A stretch of DNA of 64,000 bases from Hemileia vastatrix (lineage: Eukaryota > Basidiomycota > Pucciniomycetes > Pucciniales > Zaghouaniaceae), in contig JASXTE010000009.1 of the NCBI GenBank assembly GCA_030280995.1, forward strand, positions 3,318,501 to 3,382,500, in the 5' to 3' direction. The notes beneath the pieces are model-generated. The model saw nothing but the letters and a program-made list of their open reading frames with translations. It made no database searches and had not been told where the DNA came from. The first letter of the stretch is position 1, and each line of letters starts with the position of its first letter. Below are positions 21,998 through 32,456 of the stretch, piece after piece. The position numbers and the translations under genes were made by a program.

Positions 21998-22330
21998 GGG
22001 GGTATCAAATTCCTTAGCTCTGCCCTTAGAGATGTGCCATTAATTTTGACTGGATTCAACATTATTAATGGCAGAAGCTTTCCATCCTCTACCGCCTAGG
22101 ACAGTTTATAAGAAAATCAAAATTGCTCATTTACTTCCTTCTAATACCTCAATTCTTAGTCATTATGGTAGATTCCACACATGCACAAAAATGTATAATT
22201 ATATTTGAGATTCGATATGTACCACAAGTATCTCATTTATTATCTGCCATTAATTTACTGATGGATTGGAGTACTTTAATTCCCCCTATTCATGCTATTT
22301 TACATTTGTAAATTCCATGGGTAGATTTTG
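21998..22330 (+). pseudogene. Possible copia-type protease relic
   Basis: In broken plus-strand frames, phrases resemble the region around the protease of Ty1/copia elements: GFNIINGRSFPSS, then STHAQ, then IFEIRYVPQVSHLLSAINLL. The last phrase matches the usual layout before the integrase. The three pieces are in different frames and no active-site Asp survives. Recognition is from memory of the family pattern only. Confidence 0.3.
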
Positions 22331-23329
22331 CATTCTCTAATCCCAAATGTGAATTTTTCAGCCAGAAACCTTAAAAAAGGTAGCATAAAGTACTTAACTA
22401 ATAAAAAATTAAGGAAAATATTCTACCTCAAAAAATAAGTAAATAATGCACTAGAAATTCTCACCTGAAACCTGATAATATACAGAATACTTTTTAGGAA
22501 AAGATAATATTGTGGAGTCATAAAATAATTTTTAATGACATAAGAATATTTCTTGGGTGAGAAGGGAGAAAGTGCTCACATGATGTGTAATGTCAAAACC
22601 CTTCTAATTTTTTTGTTTAAAAACCTTAGAGATAGTTTTCTTTTTTAAAAACACTTCTATGTTGTGGAATTTTAAAGTTTAGTATGGAAATTAAAGATGA
22701 TTTAAATTTATTATTTGTTTCAGTATATGCTAGTATCTAAGTATGATTTAATAGTAAATATTAATAGTCCTACTACATATTTGTAAATGATTTAGTTATT
22801 AAACCTCAGTGGAAGACTAATAAAATAGTTATGCTAAATATTAAGTCACAATACTTGGACTGGTGCATGCTAGTGGTGAAAAAAAGTTAAATAAATTATA
22901 ATTATTGTCAGCCAGGCTATACCATTAGCCCAGTAAATTTTATGTCAATTTACTGGAACTAAAAAAGGGCATAAAAATAGGGGGTATCAATGTTCAGGGA
23001 TCAGCAATTAAATTAATTGCGGATAAAAATCCTTATACCCCAATAATCTTCCGCAATTATTTTTGCTAATAATTGGGTTATTAGACACTTTACGTTTCAA
23101 TGTTCACCTCTTATCTGACATTTTTATCCTCAATATTTCATAACCACATCTTGGACAACTTTCTGGATATCCCAGCCTTCTACCTTGCTGTGCACTTCCA
23201 TTCTCATCCCATTCTGTTCATTCTATCTGCTCAGAATTTCTCCCCATTTCATCTTTTTGATTCTGCTCCTTTTCATCTCAGTATCTCATCTGCTTGTTTC
23301 TGCTCCTTTTCATCTTCATTTATAATAAC

Positions 23330-24655
23330 ATGCCTCGTCATCCTAGATCTTCTCAAAGGCATCCATCACCCAGTTGTTCTTCAATTCCCACTACTTCCTC
23401 TTTCCCCTGCTCAGCCAAGAAATCAAAGACCATTCAATTAAAAAAAGATGACCATCTCATTCTTATCAACTGGCTGAAAACTAAATCTAACTATGATTCT
23501 TGTTTTGGTACTGAGTATTCCACTAAAGTAGGACAGCCCCCTGCATCAAAAGTTAATGGCTATCTTCTAATGGCAAATGAATAACAGAATAAGACCAAGG
23601 GAAGGATTGATCTTCTGCCTAAACAGATGTCTGAACAATTCAAGCATTACCGAGCAAAATACAAGAAGGCAAAGGCTCTTTCATCTTCCACTGGTTTTGG
23701 GGTTACTGACAACAATTTAACTAAGGGCATAAAATCCATAGACAATAAACTTGAAACTTTATGTCCTTAATTTAAAGAGATGGATGAAATTTTCGGAGAG
23801 TGAGCCGATGTTAATCCTGTAAAAATGTTGGATGGTGAAGATCCTATCTCCAAACATGATGTTGAAGCAAATCTTTTCCCATCCTCTTCCTCCACTCAAG
23901 CCTCCCCTCATTTTAATGAGACATATCCAGATAGCTTTTCTGTAGATCCTATAGGTGATTTAACCCAGCCAAATCTAACTCAGGTCTGTTTCTTTTTTCT
24001 TTTATCTTATCTTTATCTTATTTCTTAATAGGCTGATGAACAAACCCAGGATCCTCAATCAACTGAGTCTGAAGGTAGTGACAATCATGAGGAGGAAAAT
24101 ATGACCTTGAACAAGAAGCGTAGGGCTTCAAGTAGTCTAAATTTCCACTCACAAAGAAGACGAAAATGTGATACTTCATCACAAACCCCTTTTTTGTCTA
24201 TGGAACAATTTTTAGAGAAACATGATGCTGGTAAGTGATACCATACCTCTTATTACTTTACTCTACTTTTCTTCCAATTTATATTAATTTTTATTATCAC
24301 TCTAGAACAAGTAGAAATTGCTAAAGAGACTCTAAGCTTTGAAAAGAAGAAATATGAGCTCTCTTTAAGGAGGGATGATCGGGCCCAAGATTTGGAGGAG
24401 AGGAAGTACCAGCTCTCTTTACGGAAGGATGATCTTGCCCAAGATTTGGAGGAGAAAAAGTTTGAGTTAACTCTAAGTATTGAAAAATCAAAAAAAGAGG
24501 AGAAGAAACTTGAAAATCAAAACCTATTAGAGCAGATGATATATAAGTTTGATCATTAAGAAAATTCCAAAAAGAAAGATTTCTTGATAGAATGTGTTAA
24601 AGCTAATAAATCTGTTGAGGAAATTGAACGTTTAAAGAAATTGTTGGATGACTAG
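23330..24655 (+). pseudogene. Hbg1 SANT/trihelix-like partner gene
   Basis: Starts at an ATG (MPRHPRSSQRHP) after a pyrimidine-rich leader. A SANT/trihelix-like core follows (LKKDDHLILINWLKTKSNYD, QPPASKVNGYLLMANE, KQMSEQFKHYRAKYKKAKA), then an acidic linker and a basic patch KKRRASSSLNFHSQRRRK that could be a nuclear signal. Two short introns are clear: 23984-24031 (48 nt) and 24231-24305 (75 nt, GTAAGT to TAG). The last exon has an 18-residue repeat, KYELSLRRDDRAQDLEER then KYQLSLRKDDLAQDLEEK, forming a coiled coil. Stops near 23582, 23768, 23803 and 24559 make it a pseudogene. Its Hbg2 homologue lacks the first of these stops. The role in binding element ends beside the transposase is inferred from Harbinger biology. 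Confidence 0.75.
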
Positions 24656-24827
24656 TTTGTTTTATTTCTCTCACACTTCAACTGTTCATATTTATTTGTA
24701 CATGAAATTTCCAATAACTTCCTTTATTTCATTAATCTATCTATCATTACTTGAATTTTTGTATTTCAATGTTAAATATTCTTTTTTTAAATAAAATTTT
24801 CATGTCTCCTTTGAAAATTTGACAATC

Positions 24828-25240
24828 CCCCACCCCTGGATTTTTTTGAAGTAAGGGGTGGGTATCACAAAAATTTTTTCATGTCATGAATCTTGAAAGT
24901 CTTATATGAAACTTTGGCTTTACTACCCCCTGCATTTTACCGGTATCCCAAAAATTCTTACATGTCAAGAATTTCACAAGTCTTATAAGAAATTTTGGCA
25001 AATCCCCCCATGGATTTTATTGAAGTAAGGGATGGTATCACCAAAAAAATTTCACCAAAATATTTACAAGTTAAAAAAATTCTATATCTGTTTTAAAAAA
25101 TTGGCAATACTCTCCCCTGCATTTTATTGAAGCAAGGGGTGGGTATCACCAAAAATTTTCTAAGTCATCAATTTCACATGTCAGATTTGAAAATTTGGCA
25201 ATACCCCCCCCCTTCATTTTATTGAAGTAAGGGGTGGAAG
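24828..25240 (+). repeat. Minisatellite of five hairpin-bearing units
   Basis: Five imperfect units of about 80-105 bp, each with the core CCCCTGCATTTTATTGAAGTAAGGGGTGG and a spacer containing CATGTCAAGAATTTCAC-like sequence (cores near 24828, 24920, 24998, 25102 and 25198). In four units the core can fold, CCCC against GGGG; unit 2 has lost the right arm. A single unit near 3651 marks the Hbg3 relic. It lies just 3' of the SANT-like gene. Confidence 0.75.
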
Positions 25241-27595
25241 TCATCTAAATATAATATTATTACATAAATTATTAAATAAATATCTAATATATATCAATTT
25301 CCCTAGTTTAAAGTAATGAAAATTCCTCAAGCCAAAATGCAGGCCAATTCTAGAAACAAAAGTTTGGGATTTTCCACAGGTATAGGCAAGAGGAACCCCA
25401 TGGAACAAATAAATGTTATCATGATTACCTGTTATACAACCAAAGGTCGTTGGCTCATCACATTACTTGAGCGAATTGATATATAAAAAATATTTATTAA
25501 AAATTTATGAAAAAATATAAAATTTTTGATGACAACTCTAATCCCCATACTTTTTAAATCTAGATAAAGTTTTTTTAAATCAAATAACTTTACCTTCTTT
25601 CTTTACCTTATTTATTCTTTGAATCAACTTATGACTGATTTGAAATGAGCAACCAAAATGTGTTAAATCTTGAAAAGATTCCAAACCAGGAGGAGCTTTG
25701 GTCGTTTGATGATTATCCTTAGAAGAATTCCAAATAGTTGTGATGGACCATTTCCCACACCAAAATCAATGATGCACCGGTGGTCTGGAAAATATAAACT
25801 ATGTCCTTTGATTTTAGCTGGAGATGGTATTGGGTGGCCAGTTATTGGATTGATATATGAGAATATACCAAAAGTAAGAAAATTGGCATCATTCCTATTG
25901 ATATGAATCCTATTGTGGAATCCAGAATGAGTGATAATAACATTAAAAAATAAAAGATACTTGTGGCTGATATCTTCCCATTTGGAGTCACACCAATTCG
26001 GTATTCTAACTTTGGTTGCAAGTTAATTATTTTCTTCAAATGCTTTATTACAGAGCTTTTTGAGTCGAAAAGCAAGAAAAGAGTTAAAGGAAGGTAGAGT
26101 GTCCCATAAGCAAAAATCTTCATCTTTTTGAGCTTTAGTGATATTCTTGACCAACGAATATATGCCTATCTAATTGAAATGCCTAAATAATAATCATATA
26201 AGAGTTTCAGAATCCTTATCATCTAAATATGCACTATAAAAATGTGAAATAAGACAAGTGAAATTTGGAAAAAAGGCTCAACTTCAAAGGTCAAAATCTC
26301 AGCAACCACTGAACCTAATTGAAGCCTGTTTGTGGGAAATGAAAGATATGCTTTAGTAGAATCTTCAGTTAAAGGACATGTGATTTAAATAAACCTAACA
26401 CTAATTTGTTACATAAAAAAATGAAATATAAATATAAATTGGGAAAAAAAAGGCTCAACTTTAATGGTCAATATCTCAGCAACCACTGAATCAAATTCAA
26501 ATCTGTTTGTTGGAAATGAAAGGTGGCCTTCAGGAGAGTCTTCAGTAAAAAGAACATTAGAATTAAATAAACCTAACCCTATTTCCGAGTCTGATTTTCA
26601 AAATTTTACAAAAACTTGAAAAGTGGTAATGAAGATGAGATCAAAAGGAGTTTTATAAGTTCACTGTTATCCAGATAAGAGTCATACATATATTTAAGTA
26701 TGAAGTCTTCATAAAAGGAATGAGATATCATATAGGCATTAAAAAAAGGAGATGAAACTTACCTTCATTGAAAAGTAGGAAAAATAGAGTGAGAAAGATT
26801 GATGTTGGAATTGTGGGAAAATTGAATATGGAGTAAGTGAAATGCATAACAAATGTGCAATGTATGTGTTTCAATGAAATGGAGCCAAAAAAAAGTGAAA
26901 TAAGGGAAAGGGGGGATAATGACCATGCCAAGGAGGGATGAAGAGTAGGGTGATGGAGCTAAAAAAGAAAGTAAAGAGGGAGAGAAAAAAAAGGTTAATT
27001 ATACCATTGAAATCCAAAATAACCACTTACAAAAAAAATTTAGATAAAAAAAATAAAATAAACAGAAAAAAACAAAAAAAATTATAATTAGTAATCAAAA
27101 AATCAAAAAAAAAAGAATAAAATGACTTACCTGGAGAGATGAGATGACAAAATGAATGAAACCAAATTGTTTGAGGGATGTTAGATGAGAATAGGAAAAG
27201 GATATGAGGGATGAATGAAAAAAAAATCACTGACAAAATATGCAATTTCATGTTGAGCTGGTGAAAGAAAACCAATGAGCCATCCAAAAAAAAGATATTC
27301 ACCATAAATTCAAAAAAAAAATGAATATTCAACAAACCAAAATACAAAACCAAGTGAATAAAGTACACAAAGAGGACATTTGGAAAGTATGAAAACATAA
27401 AAATTAAAAATTAAAAGCGTTGCAAAGTGAAATGTTGGAGAGTAATTGGCATTATAATGGAGTGTATGCCAGTTGATTGAATGATTTGTGAATCAAGGGA
27501 GGGGAGTGCCCGTGGTGGTTCAGGATCCTATTCATCATAAAGATCATTCCACTAATCCTTTAAATCAGCTAGAATTTTGTGGAGTATTACGCAAG
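25241..27595. other. Hbg1 internal spacer, non-coding
   Basis: AT-rich spacer between the two Hbg1 genes. The block 25640-25960 is shared with the Hbg3 relic, so it is part of the ancestral element. A direct duplication of about 140 bp lies at 26274-26415 and 26446-26582. From 26990 to 27120 the sequence is almost pure A-rich. No convincing frame was found. Confidence 0.55.
26274..26582 (+). repeat. Two-copy direct repeat, period about 172 bp
   Basis: GGTCAAAATCTCAGCAACCACTGAA near 26289 and GGTCAATATCTCAGCAACCACTGAA near 26466, each followed by matching TCAAATCTGTTTG-like, GGAAATGAAAG and AATAAACCTAAC phrases. Seen directly; function unknown. Confidence 0.75.
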
Positions 27596-29768
27596 TCAAG
27601 ATCCAATGATTTGCAGTTTTGATCTCCAATTTTTTTGAAATTGCATTCTGAGCTCCCGAAGACTAGAAAATAATCCCTTTAAAATACCTATAGCATGTTC
27701 AATTTGTACTCTTGATTGGGCAAGGTGATAATTAAATTTAGTTTTGGGGTCATTTTTTAAGATTGCACCATGGAAAGCAGGTATAATGTACTTCCCACTT
27801 GAATATGCTGAGTCTGTAAGGAGGTACTGAGATTTGTTAAAGTATGAGTCAGGGGTTTGAGAAATACTCATTCTTTGTTAGATGGAAGAGTCATGAAATG
27901 AGCCAGGGCAGCCACTATGAAAAGAAATAATTTTTTATTGACACTGAATACAAGTTGAACGGCAATAGAGTATCTAGAAAGAAGATAAAAAGTTAGATTG
28001 TGAAAGATGAGAACTTGGAGAAGATTTTGAAGAAACCTTTTTTTGCAATCAAAATAATGGTTGCCATAATGAGCAGGCTTTTGACTCAAAGGGATGGTTG
28101 TGCCATCAACAAATCCTACACAGCCAGGGAAACCTTCAGCTTGCATTACTTGAGAGGATTCAAGTCGCTGTTCTGGAGTTGGAAAAGCAAGAATTTGAGA
28201 CTTGAGGGAAAGGATAGAAATCATACAGCTCTTGGTGTATAATATCACATTACCATATCCTATGTTAAAGAGATTATCCAAACATTGTAGACAATCCTAT
28301 AGTACTAGCTATAGGCCTTGACCAACGGAGTTGGAGGAAAACCAGAGAGAAAATCCCCTGTACCTATAGAAAAATAGAGTGAGATTTACTTGCTAAAGTA
28401 AGTTGGTTCCTGTTTTGCTAAAGCTCCTTTCCAACACACTTGACTGCTTAATGAGCCAAGAAAGTAGTCCCCAGATAGACTACCAGACCAAAGAACTGAA
28501 ATGTAGAACAAAGTCCACACCAGAGACAGCAAAGATACTTGATGTAGGCTGCAAATCCACACCAGAGACAGCAATAAAACTTGCTATAGCTTGCAAGACT
28601 ATAACAGAGAAAACAGTTGCCAAAGTTAAGTTAAATGAAGAACTCACTTGCAACAAACACAGCCAATTGTGGCCAGAAAACAGTGAAAACTGAGTGAGGA
28701 ACAATGATATCACCTCCGGATGGTTGTATGATGATTAAGGTTGCCCCAAACTGTCTTATTCACTATGTACACACAGACCACTAACTAAGAGCCCATGCGC
28801 ACCCACTAATCTGGCGCCTGTACCTGCCAAATTGCATAAAAAACCCTCCTGGAGCGCTCCCCAACCTCCTAAAACAGAGGCGGGCGGGCCGCCCGACGTC
28901 GGAGATGCCGCCTGAAGCGGCCCGGCCTCCCTGAAGCCAGAAAACCAACAAAAACCACTAATCTACTTAGAAAAATTAGCTACAACTACTAAAACCTTTA
29001 AAACACGGAATTTCACTATAACAACATTGGAACATGAAATATAGAGAAAAATTAGCTCTATCCAATGGTACTAAGCACTTAACCCTAAGACATAAGGTTA
29101 GCCTGTAAAACACGAAAAACAAAATTAAACAGCAATCTTTTATAAACGAAAAATGAGCAAATGACCCCTTAAAACTCAGAATATGAAAAATGTCTTCTTG
29201 ACATAAAATATAGAGAAAAACCAGGGCTATCCAATGATAGTACCCACATACCCGCAGACCCAATATCCACGGAAAAAAACCAGAAAAATACCCTATTCCT
29301 TAACAGATGTCAATTAAGACATGCACAAACCGCGCCAAATCACACAACAAAGGCCCCTGCCAATTTTGGAAGACCACAACGTCTTATGGCAGCACCATTT
29401 CCATTTGAGCCAAAGCAACATAGAGCAACAGCAAGCTGGATGGCAGGATTACATTGTTTGTTATGAGAATTGTTATGGAAGATAGGATGTTCAGAAATGA
29501 GTTGATAAAGTTTGAAAAAAGAATTGGGAGAAGTTCTAAAGAGTTGTGTGAAGTTTAAGTGAGGAATGTTGAGAATGGAGGCCAGATCATATTGGGGATC
29601 ATGATAAAGATTTGGCCCCCTGGTGATGATGTAACACTTTTTGGAAAGAAAACACATATAAGCTAAAGCATCTTCCAAATCAGAGTCAAATTTATAGTAA
29701 AAAAGTAAAAGAAATGTGATAGCATTCATTGTTGAGTGAAGAAGCTTCCTAGTAGAGTGGTGCTTCAT
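27596..29768 (-). pseudogene. Hbg1 Harbinger (HARBI1-type) DDE transposase, split by an LTR
   Basis: The N-terminal exon (29768 to about 29379) has YDLASILNIPHLNFTQLFR and AIQLAVALCCFGSNGNGAAI, the helical region ahead of the nuclease. It is cut by LTR-B (28286-29378) and resumes at 28285 (DNLFNIGYGNVILYTK). The catalytic triad is visible: Asp in GFVDGTTIPLSQ, Asp in YLLTDSAYSSGKY and Glu in RVQIEHAIGILKGLF. A 63-nt intron (28036-27974, GTTTCT to CTAG) restores the usual family phrase across CKKR/YSIAVQLV. A shift and a TAA near 27870-27885 separate the second Asp from the upstream part. The transposase would cut at the element ends; this copy is inactive. Confidence 0.85.
28286..29378 (-). 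mobile_element. Solo LTR-B inserted in the Harbinger transposase
   Basis: 1093 bp, the same length as the 5' LTR of Gypsy-F. On the plus strand it starts TGTAGACAATCC and ends GGAAGACCACA, so it lies in minus orientation. The flanks ACAT (28282-28285) and ACGT (29379-29382) look like a 4-bp duplication with one CpG transition. It contains a GC-rich block (28879-28926) that stands out from its surroundings. Confidence 0.9.
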
Positions 29769-30102
29769 TATTGTCGGTGGAAGGGATATGTGATGAGGGA
29801 AGTAGGAAGTGGAAATTCACCGCCAAACGTGCAGTTGAGGTGTGTAGATAGAAAAAAACTTAAGTGTTTGCCACCAAAATTAAGTGGCATAGAGTGAGAA
29901 AAGACTTAAGGATGGCATCAGCAATTATGAGTCATGTGACTTTCTTGCAAATCCATCATGGATGTGATGAGTTTGGGATCAGGAATTAGGAATGGAAATT
30001 GGGGTATAAGAGGCGGGATAATGCATTATCATGGATTTCTTATCCACTAGCCCTGGGGCTAGTGGATAAGAATCTTCCGCAATTAATAATTTCTGATCCC
30101 GG
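29769..30102. other. Hbg1 subterminal region upstream of the transposase
   Basis: Contains an inverted repeat CTTATCCACTAGCCC / GGGCTAGTGGATAAG (30040-30070) that can form a strong hairpin, and CTTCCGCAATTAATAATT, which also appears near the other end of the element (23048-23062, CTTCCGCAATTATTTTTGC). It probably holds the transposase promoter and subterminal binding sites. Confidence 0.5.
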
Positions 30103-31197
30103 TGTGGTCTTCCAACATTGGCAGGGGCCTTTGTTGTGTGATTTGGCGCTGTTTGTGCATGTCTTAATTGACATCTGTTAAGGAATTTGGTATTTTTATG
30201 GTTTTATTCCGTGGATATTGGGTCTGCGGGTATGTGGGTACTATCATTGGATAGCCCTGGGTTTTCTCTATATTTTATGTCTTGTAGACATTTTTCATAT
30301 TCTGAGTTTTAAGGGGTCATTTCCTCATTTTTCATTTATAAAAGATTGCTGTTTAATTTTGTTTTTTGTGTTTTACTGGCTAACCTTAAGTCTTAGGGTT
30401 AAGTGCTTAGTACCATTTGATAGAGCTAATTTTTCTCTATATTTCATGTCTCAATGTTGTTATAGTGAAATTCCGTGTTTTAAAGGTTTTAGTAGTTGTA
30501 GCTAATTTTTCTAAGTAGATTAGTTGTTTTTATTGGTTTTCTGGCTTCAGGTAGGCCGGGCCGCTTCAGGCGGCATCTCCGACGTCGGGCGGCCCACCCG
30601 CCTCTGTTTTAGGAGGTTGGGGAGCGCTCCAGGAGGGTTTTTTATGCAATTTGGCAGGTACAGGCGCCAGATTGGTGGGTGCGCATGGGCTCTTAGTTAG
30701 TGGTCTGTGTGTACATAGTGAATAAGACAGTTTGGGGCAACCTTAATCATCATAAAACCATCCGGAGGTGATCTCATTGTTCCTCACTCAGTTTTCACTG
30801 TTTTCTGGCCACAATTGGCTGTGTTTGTTGCAAGTGAGTTCTTCATTTAACTTAACTTTGGCAACTGTTTTCTCTGTTATAGTCTTGCAAGCTATAGCAA
30901 GTATTATTGCTGTCTCTGGTGTGGATTTGCAACCTACATCAAGTATCTTTGCTGTCTCTGGTGTGGACTTTGTTCTACATTTCAGTTCTTTGGTCTGGTA
31001 GTCTATCTGGTGACTACTTTCTTGGCTCATCAAGCAGTCAAGTGTGTTTAAAAAGGGGTCTTTAGCAAAACAGGAACCAACTTACTTTAGCAAGTAAATC
31101 TCACTCTATTTTTCTAAAGGGACAGGGGATTTTCTCTCTGGTTTTTCTCCAACTCCGTTGGTCAAGGCCTATAGCTAGTACTATAGGATTGTCTACA
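30103..31197 (+). mobile_element. Second solo LTR-B in Hbg1, opposite orientation
   Basis: 1095 bp in plus orientation, starting TGTGGTCTTCC and ending GATTGTCTACA. About 95% identical, over the part compared, to 28286-29378 in reverse. The flanks CCGG (30099-30102) and CTGG (31198-31201) again look like a 4-bp duplication with a single C-to-T change at a CpG. It lies between the transposase and the right terminus of Hbg1. Confidence 0.88.
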
Positions 31198-31253
31198 CTG
31201 GGAAAAAAAAATCCTGATCCCTAATTGTGGATCCCTGAACATTGATACCCCCT

Positions 31254-32456
31254 AATATGTGTATTATGTATATAAATTAATATTATATTGCATAATGAAA
31301 TGATTTTATTAAATATATATAATAAGTATTATATTAATTTTATTATTATATAAATTATTTATACATTTAATTTAAGCATAATATATATTCTATAAATTAT
31401 GGCGCACTTTTATGTATTTAAAAAATAAAAATTATTAATTAATTAATTATAACCATATATTATAAATTATAAATTAAAAATTAACTTATAATGTAATTAA
31501 ATTAATTAGTTAAAATTATATATTAAATAAGGCCATACATATCTTCTTAAACAATAATATTGTGCGCTTTTTTGACCTTAATTGTGTCAATAAATTTATT
31601 AAATAAATTATAACACTTATTTAATAAGATGGTATTAAAATTCTCACTTTAAATTAGAAATATCATTAAATTAATTATATGTTTCATTTAAACTAGTTAT
31701 TGAATTAATTACATAGTTGGAAACAATTAATTAAAATTGCTTTATACTGGATTGAATTGATTACATGTATTTTGGCGTGAAAATAATTCTATTTGTTTTA
31801 ATTAAACCCTTTACATCTCACTGTAATATCTGTTTTGGGTTATTTTACTCACTGTTCTTATGTTTCAGACTTACTTAGTTATGATTATTTTAATTAATTA
31901 TTTTGGGAGCTTATGGTGGGAAAATTAATTACTTATTCACATGTTTAGTTTATTGTTTCATGTTTTTCTCTCAATCTCTATGTTTGAGTTCTATTCTTTT
32001 ATATTCTTGTTTCATTTTATTAATACTTTGTAATTACTCTTTTGTGGCGCTTCAGAGGATCCCTTTCCTATAAAAGGCTTTTAATAATCCCCTGTAGCTG
32101 CATCACTTATTACACACTCAAATTTTAATATATCTTTTTAATACAATACATTTGTTACTATTTTTAAAAGTACTTCAATTCTAATCCAAAAATTAAATGA
32201 ATAACTAAAGGTTGCTCTAAGTCTATTAATAATTATAATTGTGAACCGCGCAATGATATATAAATTACAAGATTTAAATATTATAAATTAAACCTCCTCT
32301 TGTGTCACTACTCAAAACTTGTTGTTGAATTTCTTTAATCACCTCTCTTATTTTTGTAAACATTTAAATCTCAATTATTATCAATATCTATTCTATTACC
32401 TAGCTCCTTTTAATTTTCTTCTTCTTCTTCTCCTTCTTCTAGATGACCAGCCAAGA
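31254..32456. other. Extremely AT-rich remainder of LTR-A2
   Basis: The main body of the interrupted LTR. It is one of the most AT-rich stretches in the window, with only short GC islands such as TGGCGCACTTTTATG. No gene. The TATA block at 32067-32078 is the only clear functional site. Confidence 0.6.

Larger units (their letters stand above)
22979..31253. mobile_element. Hbg1, PIF/Harbinger DNA transposon with two genes
   Basis: An 8275-bp element with terminal inverted repeats AGGGGGTATCAATGTTCAGG at both ends (22979 onward and, inverted, ending at 31253) and a 3-bp duplication AAT (22976-22978 and 31254-31256). It holds a plus-strand SANT-like gene (23330-24655) and a minus-strand Harbinger transposase (27596-29768), the usual two-gene plan of this superfamily. 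Two LTR-B solo LTRs (28286-29378 and 30103-31197) were added later. Without them it is about 6.1 kb. Both genes carry stops, so it is not autonomous now. Confidence 0.9.
22906..32456 (+). mobile_element. LTR-A-like solo LTR (subfamily A2), interrupted by Hbg1
   Basis: Starts TGTCAGCCAGGCTATACC, as LTR-A does, and runs to 22978. It continues at 31254 after Hbg1 and ends near 32456. It carries the CCTATAAAAGGC promoter block at 32067-32078. The flanks ATTAT (22901-22905) and GTTAT (32457-32461) are a 5-bp duplication with one mismatch, as judged against the uninterrupted LTR-C in Gypsy-C. Without Hbg1 it is about 1.27 kb, longer than the 775-799 bp of the other LTR-A copies. The exact 3' end lacks a clean CA, so 32456 is approximate. 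Confidence 0.75.

Noticed and set aside
21997..22015. Harbinger-type terminus AGGGGGTATCAAATTCC preceded by AAT
   Set aside because: It matches the family terminus and target triplet, but no matching inverted end was found downstream, so an element cannot be delimited.
22123..22311. ORF with signal-peptide-like start
   Set aside because: There is no ATG at the hydrophobic start (it would need TTG), and the rest resembles a copia protease-region relic.
23100..23584. 113-residue hydrophobic plus-strand ORF over the start of the SANT-like gene
   Set aside because: It overlaps the pyrimidine-rich leader and first exon of that gene in another frame; the SANT frame has a homologue in Hbg2.
27027..27398. 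123-residue Phe-rich minus-strand ORF
   Set aside because: It is produced by A-rich sequence on the plus strand and has no pattern beyond hydrophobic low complexity.
29999..30181. Plus-strand ORF spanning the Hbg1 subterminal region and LTR-B
   Set aside because: It crosses the insertion boundary at 30103, so it is a chance fusion.
31254..32456. Possible centromere-like or scaffold AT block
   Set aside because: It is explained as the body of an interrupted LTR; no satellite repeat is present.
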